The position numbers and the translations under genes are program-made. Under the pieces are notes generated by a model, which searched no databases, had not been told where the DNA came from, and saw nothing but the letters and a program-made list of their open reading frames with translations. DNA of 64,000 bases from Cellulomonas cellasea (GTDB lineage Bacteria; Actinomycetota; Actinomycetes; Actinomycetales; Cellulomonadaceae): positions 186,001-250,000 of the forward strand of contig NZ_BJLR01000016.1 in the NCBI RefSeq assembly GCF_006538745.1, in the 5' to 3' direction. Shown one piece after another: positions 58,777-64,000 of this stretch. Every line of letters starts with the position of its first letter. Position 1 is the first letter of the stretch.

Positions 58777-60374
58777 CCGCGACCAGAGGTGGTGTCCGCG
58801 GGTCGTGTGTGGCTCGGGTTGGTGTCGCGGCGGTGGTGTTGCTGGGGGTGGGCGTCCCCGCCGCGCAGGCGGTAGAGGGGGCCGCCCCGACCGGTCCGGC
58901 CGCGGCGGCGACGGTCAAGATCAACGTCGGCCAGGACCGGGCGTGCTCCGGGGCGCTCGTGGACTCGTGGTGGGTCCTCACCGCGAAGTCGTGCTTCGTC
59001 ACGACCCCCGGTGAAGCGGTGCCGCTCGGCAAGCCCGCCGTGCCCACCACCGTCACGATCGGCCGCGCCGACCTGACCACCACGGCCGGCCACGCCGTGG
59101 CCGTCGACCTGGTCGTGCCGCACGCCGACCGTGACGTGGCCCTGGTCCGGCTGGCGACGGAGGTCACGAACGTGCCTCCGGTCGTGGTCGCGGCCACCGC
59201 CCCCGTCGTCGGCGAGGCGCTGACGGTGACGGGGTACGGGCGGACGGCGACGCAGTGGGTGCCGGACACGGCGCACGCCGCGACGTACACGGTGAGCGTC
59301 GTCGACGCCGGCACGCTCGGCATCCAGGCGCAGAGCGCCGGAGCGACGATCTGCAAGGGCGACGCCGGCGGGCCCGCGCTGCGCAGCACCACCGGCGGCG
59401 GCGTCGAGCTCGTCGCGATCCACCACACCGCGTCGCAAGGTGGGTGCCACGGATCGACCACGACGGCTCAGAGCGCGACGGAGACCCGCGTGGACGACCT
59501 CCGTGGCTGGCTCACCCAGAACATCCGGCCGGACTGCGCCCCGGCGCCGATCGTGCCGGCGGGGACCCCCAACATCGGTGACGGGCAGCTCGTCCGGGTC
59601 CCGAGCGGGAAGATCTTCATCGTCGCGGGCGGCGGCAAGTACGAGCTCACGTACGCGGACTGGGCCGCGATGGGCCTGCGCGCCTACACGGACGTGTCGC
59701 AGGCGACCGTGGACGCGCTGCGGTCCGCCCCGCGCGACAACACGTACCTCCGCGACCCGGACGGCACCATCCACCGGGTCGTCAGCGGTGCTCGTTACGG
59801 CCTGTCGCAGGACGAGTGGATCGCGCTCGGCAAGCCCGGGTACGTCCAGGTGCCGGCCGGGTTCATCGCGAACGTGTCGGCCGGGGCTCCCGGCGGGCCG
59901 GTCCTGCTGCACGATCGCGTGAGCGGGGTCATCCACCAGGTCGTCGGCTGCACCCGGTACCCGCTTTCGCTCGAGGAGTGGCAGGCGCTCGGCTCGCCGG
60001 CGTACCTGACGGTCCCGTCGGGGTTCATCGCCCGGGTCCCGGTGGGTGTCCCGACGTCGTACGCGCTCCTGCGTGACCGCACCACCGGTGGCATCTACCA
60101 GACGCTCGGCGGCGCGAAGTACGTCCTGTCGCCGGCGGAGTACCAGCGGCTGGGCTCCCCGGCGTACACGGACGTCCCGGCGAAGCTGCTGGGACAGGTC
60201 ACGGGGACCGTGCCGAGCGGGTCGCACGTGATGCGCGACGTGACGTCGGGCGCCATCTACCGGGTCGAGGGCGGCAAGAAGCGCCTGCTCACGCCTGCGG
60301 ACTGGGACGCGCTGGCGGACAAGCGCTACGTCGACGTCCCCCCGGCCTGGCTGGGTCTGATCCCGCAGCAGTGA
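58773..60374 (+). CDS. Secreted trypsin-fold pseudoprotease 1 with five 54-residue repeats
   Basis: 533 residues. Signal peptide ends near PAAQA. The S1 (trypsin) fold follows from VEGAAPTGPAA to about 250. The His57 position is S73 (LTAKSCF instead of TAAHC) and the Ser195 position is A198 (CKGDAGGP); D121 (DRDVALVRL) remains. Both structural disulfides look intact (RACSGAL/KSC; ICKGD/QGGC). It therefore cannot be a normal serine protease. The C-terminal half is five repeats of about 54 residues with Y-x-L-S/T-x-x-E/D-W and GGIYQ-type motifs. GTG 58773 overlaps the upstream secreted protein gene. Confidence 0.9.
   Translation: MTATRGGVRGSCVARVGVAAVVLLGVGVPAAQAVEGAAPTGPAAAATVKINVGQDRACSGALVDSWWVLTAKSCFVTTPGEAVPLGKPAVPTTVTIGRADLTTTAGHAVAVDLVVPHADRDVALVRLATEVTNVPPVVVAATAPVVGEALTVTGYGRTATQWVPDTAHAATYTVSVVDAGTLGIQAQSAGATICKGDAGGPALRSTTGGGVELVAIHHTASQGGCHGSTTTAQSATETRVDDLRGWLTQNIRPDCAPAPIVPAGTPNIGDGQLVRVPSGKIFIVAGGGKYELTYADWAAMGLRAYTDVSQATVDALRSAPRDNTYLRDPDGTIHRVVSGARYGLSQDEWIALGKPGYVQVPAGFIANVSAGAPGGPVLLHDRVSGVIHQVVGCTRYPLSLEEWQALGSPAYLTVPSGFIARVPVGVPTSYALLRDRTTGGIYQTLGGAKYVLSPAEYQRLGSPAYTDVPAKLLGQVTGTVPSGSHVMRDVTSGAIYRVEGGKKRLLTPADWDALADKRYVDVPPAWLGLIPQQ
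59580..60366 (+). repeat. Five 54-residue repeats of pseudoprotease 1
   Basis: Equivalent positions (the tyrosine of Y-x-L-S/T) fall at 59640, 59796, 59958, 60120 and 60282, so the last four are exactly 162 bases apart (54 codons) and the first is 156. Sequence identity is moderate, so the repeats are old. Confidence 0.85.
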
Positions 60375-60570
60375 GGCCATGACGTCGCCGGGCGGTGGAC
60401 CCGCCCGGCGACGTCGGCCCCTCCGCACGCGGGGGAGGGTTCGCAGAGCGACGGTCGGCTCACCCGGTCGGTCGTCGCAGAAGCGTCCACACGAGGGGCA
60501 TGCGACGGGAAGCCGTCGAGCAGCGGGCACGCGTCCCGCGGCGGACGAACGACACGAGAGCAGGGGACTG

Positions 60571-62244
60571 ATGGGCATGCGTGGGTCGTGGGTGGCCAGA
60601 GCCGCCGTGGGTGCGGTCGTCCTGGCGTGCGTGGGGGCACCGGCCGCCTACGCCGTGCAGGGCGCCGTGCCGAGCGGGGCGGCCGCGACGGCGACGGTGA
60701 AGATCAACGTCGGGGAGGCACGCGCGTGCTCCGGGGCGCTGCTGAACGAGTCGTGGGTCGTGACCGCGAAGTCGTGCTTCGTCGACGCCCCCGACGCCGT
60801 CGTGGCGCACGGGGCCCCGACGCTCCCCACCACCGCGACGGTCGGTCGCACGGACCTGACGGGCACCGCCGGCCACGTCGTGCGCGTCGACCGCGTGGTG
60901 CCCCACCCCGACCGGGACGTCGTGCTGGCGCACCTGGCCTCCCCGGTCACCGGCGTCGCGGGGGTCCCTGTCGCGACGACCGCCCCGGTCACCGGCGAGG
61001 AGCTGACCGTGACCGGGTTCGGGCGCACGACGACGACCTGGGTCCCCGACACCGCCCACGCGGCGACCTTCACGGTCGCGGCCGTCGAGGCGGGGACGAT
61101 CGGCCTCCAGGCCGACGAGCCGGGGGCCACCATCTGCAAGGGCGACGCCGGCGGGCCGGCGCTGCGCACGACCGCCGGGGGCGCCGTCGAGCTCGTCGCG
61201 ATCCACCACACCGCGTCCCAGGGCGGGTGCCTCGGCTCGACCACGACCGCGCAGGGCGCGACCGAGACCCGCGTGGACGACCTCCGCCAGTGGATCACGT
61301 GGAACGCGACGCTCACCCAGGAGCGAGCGGTCGGTCTGGTCGAGGCGGTGACCCCGGAGTCCGGCGAGGTCACGATCTCCGGGTGGGCGTGGGACCCGGA
61401 TACGTCCCTCCCCACGGACGTGCACATCTACATCGACGGTGTGGGGGTCCCGGTGCACGCCGACCTGGACCGGCCGGACGTCGCCGCCGCCCGGGGCACC
61501 GCTCCGACGCGCGGGTTCGTCCACACCCGGACCCTGGCCGCAGGGGAGCACACGGCGTGCGTCTACGCGATCAACATCGGCCCCGGCGACAACACCGGGC
61601 TCGGGTGCCACGCGTTCTCGATCCTCACGAAGGCCCCGGTCGGCGTCGTGGACGTCGTGATCCCGGACTCCGGCCGCGTCAGCCTCAGCGGGTGGGCCTG
61701 GGACCCCGACTCGTCCGCGCCGACGGACGTGCACATCTACATCGACGGTGTGGGCGTCGCGGTGCGGGCCGACCTGAACCGGCCCGACGTCGCCGCGGCG
61801 TTCGGCACCGCCCCGACGCGGGGGTTCGCACACACCCGAGACCTGGCGCCGGGCGAGCACACCGCGTGCGTCTACGCGATCAACATCGGCCCGGGGGACA
61901 ACACCGGGCTCGGGTGCCACACGTTCTCGGTCGACACCAGGACCCCGGTCGGCGTGGTGGACGCGGTCACGGTGAACGCCGGTGAGGTCACCGTCTCCGG
62001 GTGGGCGTGGGACCCGGACACGTCCGCGCCGACGGACGTGCACATCTACATCGACGGTGTGGGGGTCGCGGTGCGGGCCGACCTGAACCGGCCCGACGTC
62101 GCCGCGGCGTTCGGCACCGCCCCGACGCGGGGGTTCGGGCACACCCGCGCGGTCGGCCCGGGAAGCCACACGGCGTGCGTCTACGCGATCAACCTCGGCC
62201 CGGGGGACAACACCGGGCTCGGGTGCCATGTCTTCCACGGGTAG
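60571..62244 (+). CDS. Secreted trypsin-fold pseudoprotease 2 with three 103-residue repeats
   Basis: 557 residues. Signal peptide ends at APAAYA. The S1-like domain (about 28-250) has S68 in TAKSC and A193 in CKGDAGGP, the same two losses as paralogue 1; the Asp (DRDVVLAHL) remains. The C-terminus is three 103-residue repeats with SGWAWDPD, DVHIYIDGVGV, HTACVYAIN and GPGDNTGLGCH. Each repeat has paired cysteines and looks like a beta-sandwich ligand-binding module. ATG 60571 follows CAGGGGA. It is the second of a tandem array. Confidence 0.9.
   Translation: MGMRGSWVARAAVGAVVLACVGAPAAYAVQGAVPSGAAATATVKINVGEARACSGALLNESWVVTAKSCFVDAPDAVVAHGAPTLPTTATVGRTDLTGTAGHVVRVDRVVPHPDRDVVLAHLASPVTGVAGVPVATTAPVTGEELTVTGFGRTTTTWVPDTAHAATFTVAAVEAGTIGLQADEPGATICKGDAGGPALRTTAGGAVELVAIHHTASQGGCLGSTTTAQGATETRVDDLRQWITWNATLTQERAVGLVEAVTPESGEVTISGWAWDPDTSLPTDVHIYIDGVGVPVHADLDRPDVAAARGTAPTRGFVHTRTLAAGEHTACVYAINIGPGDNTGLGCHAFSILTKAPVGVVDVVIPDSGRVSLSGWAWDPDSSAPTDVHIYIDGVGVAVRADLNRPDVAAAFGTAPTRGFAHTRDLAPGEHTACVYAINIGPGDNTGLGCHTFSVDTRTPVGVVDAVTVNAGEVTVSGWAWDPDTSAPTDVHIYIDGVGVAVRADLNRPDVAAAFGTAPTRGFGHTRAVGPGSHTACVYAINLGPGDNTGLGCHVFHG
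61327..62241 (+). repeat. Three 103-residue repeats of pseudoprotease 2
   Basis: The marker TGCACATCTA recurs at 61421, 61730 and 62039, exactly 309 bases apart. The copies share long identical runs at DNA level, so they are recent duplications or are kept alike by gene conversion. Confidence 0.92.
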
Positions 62245-62385
62245 TGCGGTGCCGGCGCCGTGGCGGTCGTGCCGTCCGCGCGCGGTGACCAGCGGGCACC
62301 GGCCGGCCGGTCCGGGTGCGCGTCCGGGGCCACGCGACGGACGCCGATCGACCGGTGCTGTGACGAACCGACGAGCAGGGGAGTG

Positions 62386-63681
62386 ATGGGTGTGCGCAGG
62401 ACGGGGATGATCCGGGTCGTGGTGGCGGCGCTGGCGCTGGCGTGCGTGGGGGTGCCGGCCGCCTACGCGGTGCAGGGCTCGACGCCGACGGGGCCGGCCG
62501 CGGCGGGGACCGTGCGGATCGAGGTCGGCAAGGAGAGCCGGGCGTGCTCGGGCGCGCTCGTGGGCTCGTGGTGGGTGCTCACCGCGAGGTCGTGCTTCAC
62601 CGCGGCGCCCGGGACCCAGGTGGCGTGGGGCGCGCCGCCCGAGCCGACGAAGGTCACGGTCGGGCGCGTCGACCTGACCGGCACCGCCGGGCACGTCGTG
62701 CCGGCGGCGTGGCTCGTGCCGCACCCCGACCGGGACGTGGTCCTGGTGCGGCTGGCCTCCGCCGTCACCGACGTGGCGCCGGTGAAGGTCACCGCCACGG
62801 CCCCGGTCGCCGGGGAGACGCTGACCGTCACGGGCTACGGGCGGACCACCACCGAGCTCGTGCCCGACACCGCGCACGCGGCGACCTACACGGTGAGCCT
62901 CGTCGGCCCCGGGACCCTCGGCATCGAGGCCGCGAGTGACGGTGCGACGATCTGCAAGGGCGACGCCGGCGGTCCCACGCTGCGTACGTCCGCGACGGGT
63001 GCGGTCGAGCTCGTGGCGATCCACCACACCGCCTCCCAGGGCGGTTGCCTCGGCAGCGCGACGACGGCCCAGGGCGCCACCGAGACCCGCGTGGACGACA
63101 TCCGCGACTGGGTCAACCAGAACACGAAGGCCACGCCTGGCGCGGACACCATCGGCGTCCGTGGCGGCGCCACGTGGTACCTGAACGACCAGAACGACGC
63201 GTCCGCGCCGGAGAAGGTCTTCCTCTACGGCAACCCGGGCGACACCGTCGTGGTCGGGGACTGGAACGGTGACGGCGTCGACACGATCGGCGTCCGGCGT
63301 GGCGCCACGTGGTACCTGAACGACCAGAACGACGCGTCCGCACCCGAGAGGATCTTCCTCTACGGGGACCCGCAGCACACCCCGCTCGTGGGCGACTGGG
63401 ACGGCGACGGCGTCGACACGGTCGGGGCTCGCCTCGGGGCGACGTGGTACCTGAACAATCAGAACGACTCGTCGGCGCCGGACAACGTGTTCATCTACGG
63501 GGACCCGCAGCACACCCCGGTCGTGGGTGACTGGGACGGCAACGGGACCGACACGGCCGGGGCTCGCCTCGGGGCGACGTGGTACCTGAACAACCAGAAC
63601 GACTCGTCGGCCCCGGACAACGTCTTCATCTACGGCGACGCGCACAACACCCCGCTGGTCGGCAACTGGGACGGCCGGTGA
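62386..63681 (+). CDS. Secreted trypsin-fold pseudoprotease 3 with four 45-residue FG-GAP-like repeats
   Basis: 431 residues. Signal peptide ends at VPAAYA. The S1-like domain (about 28-245) has S69 in TARSC and A194 in CKGDAGGP; DRDVVLVRL keeps the Asp. The C-terminus is four 45-residue repeats (GATWYLN, then VFLYGDP and VVGDWNGDGVDT) of the FG-GAP/VCBS type; the DxNxDG motif probably binds calcium in a beta-propeller blade. ATG 62386 follows GCAGGGGAG. It is the third of the array. Confidence 0.9.
   Translation: MGVRRTGMIRVVVAALALACVGVPAAYAVQGSTPTGPAAAGTVRIEVGKESRACSGALVGSWWVLTARSCFTAAPGTQVAWGAPPEPTKVTVGRVDLTGTAGHVVPAAWLVPHPDRDVVLVRLASAVTDVAPVKVTATAPVAGETLTVTGYGRTTTELVPDTAHAATYTVSLVGPGTLGIEAASDGATICKGDAGGPTLRTSATGAVELVAIHHTASQGGCLGSATTAQGATETRVDDIRDWVNQNTKATPGADTIGVRGGATWYLNDQNDASAPEKVFLYGNPGDTVVVGDWNGDGVDTIGVRRGATWYLNDQNDASAPERIFLYGDPQHTPLVGDWDGDGVDTVGARLGATWYLNNQNDSSAPDNVFIYGDPQHTPVVGDWDGNGTDTAGARLGATWYLNNQNDSSAPDNVFIYGDAHNTPLVGNWDGR
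63141..63680 (+). repeat. Four 45-residue repeats of pseudoprotease 3
   Basis: The marker ACGTGGTAC recurs with a strict 135-base period (from 63172, 63307, 63442 and 63577). Copies three and four are almost identical at DNA level, pointing to recent expansion. Confidence 0.92.
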
Positions 63682-63758
63682 TGGCGCCGTTCGACGCAGC
63701 GGCAGAGGGTCGTACCGCAGCCCCGGCAGCGACCTCCGGCGAGCGGGGAGCAGCGCGG

Positions 63759-64000
63759 GTGTCGAGCACGCGGAGCCGGGCGGGCGGAGCTGCGGTGGCG
63801 CGGCGGTCGTGGGTCGTCCGGACGCTCGCCGGCGCACTGGCGCTGACCGCGGGGGTGGTCCCCGCCGCCTCGGCGGTGCAGGGCAGCGCACCGACCGGGG
63901 CTGCGGCGGCTGCGACCGTCAAGATCGCTGTCGGGGAGGTCCGCGCCTGCTCGGGAGCGCTGGTGGGCCCGTCGTGGGTCGTCACCGCGAAGTCGTGCTT
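63759..64000 (+). CDS. Fourth trypsin-fold pseudoprotease (5' part only)
   Basis: The window ends inside it. Visible are a basic start, a hydrophobic signal peptide ending PAASA, then VQGSAPTGAAAAATVKIAVG and ACSGALVGPSWVVTAKSC, closely matching paralogues 1-3, including serine in place of the catalytic histidine. GTG 63759 follows GGGGAG eight bases upstream; ATG 63681 is in frame and would overlap the upstream stop. The Ser195 region and any tail repeats lie outside. Confidence 0.85.
   Translation, partial: MSSTRSRAGGAAVARRSWVVRTLAGALALTAGVVPAASAVQGSAPTGAAAAATVKIAVGEVRACSGALVGPSWVVTAKSC

Noticed and set aside
58773-60374. Active trypsin-like serine protease
   Set aside because: Catalytic His and Ser positions are Ser and Ala (residues 73 and 198). 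Calling it a peptidase from the fold alone would mislead.

Overview
The window is very GC-rich (well over 70% by eye, with strong third-position GC bias) and has an actinobacterial gene set: a four-gene conservon (sensor kinase, roadblock, DUF742, GTPase), SigK/RskA, the Bpa/PafE proteasome activator, GPP34, DUF427, ThrE and many GTG starts. A Cellulomonas-like member of the Micrococcales is the best guess. That assignment is an inference from gene content, since there is no rRNA here.

Layout. 1-6.6 kb is housekeeping: a partial membrane protein, prephenate dehydratase, a lipid kinase, seryl-tRNA synthetase and a HAD phosphatase. 6.6-11.5 kb is a LacI-type regulator followed by an alpha-glucoside-type ABC importer (binding protein plus two permeases, no ATPase) with a CRE-like operator in front and a strong hairpin after the binding-protein gene. 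11.5-15.6 kb holds a drug/metabolite exporter, the proteasome activator, an AGE-family sugar epimerase and a quinone reductase. 15.8-21.8 kb is the conservon, whose kinase carries a tail of about 870 residues. 22.0-26.9 kb has a PIN-domain protein, tRNA-Ser(UGA), a TetR/hydrolase pair, an SPFH protein, YdeI and a PhyH dioxygenase. 27.0-35.7 kb has a TPR-GGDEF protein and then what looks like a complete SigK regulon: sigK-rskA, a FAS1 lipoprotein and dipZ, each transcription unit preceded by CCATCC-N15-CCGAA(T/C). 35.9-47.9 kb is mixed metabolism, two tRNAs, an ene-reductase/MarR pair with a perfect inverted-repeat operator, and an ohr/TetR pair whose TetR gene carries a +1 frameshift. 48.0-53.2 kb has a tyrosinase-von Willebrand A fusion, a stand-alone LysR effector domain with an 11-copy basic pentapeptide tail, DUF5997 and trmB.

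53.6-64.0 kb is the most unusual part. It starts with a secreted 1348-residue ALF-repeat/coiled-coil protein ending in a deaminase-like toxin tip, overlapped by a SUKH-3-type immunity gene. A small secreted protein follows, then a tandem array of at least four secreted trypsin-fold proteins. All four lack the catalytic histidine and the three complete ones lack the catalytic serine. Each complete one has a different C-terminal repeat module (54-, 103- and 45-residue periods). I read this as an envelope-exposed or secreted conflict/recognition locus built on pseudoproteases.
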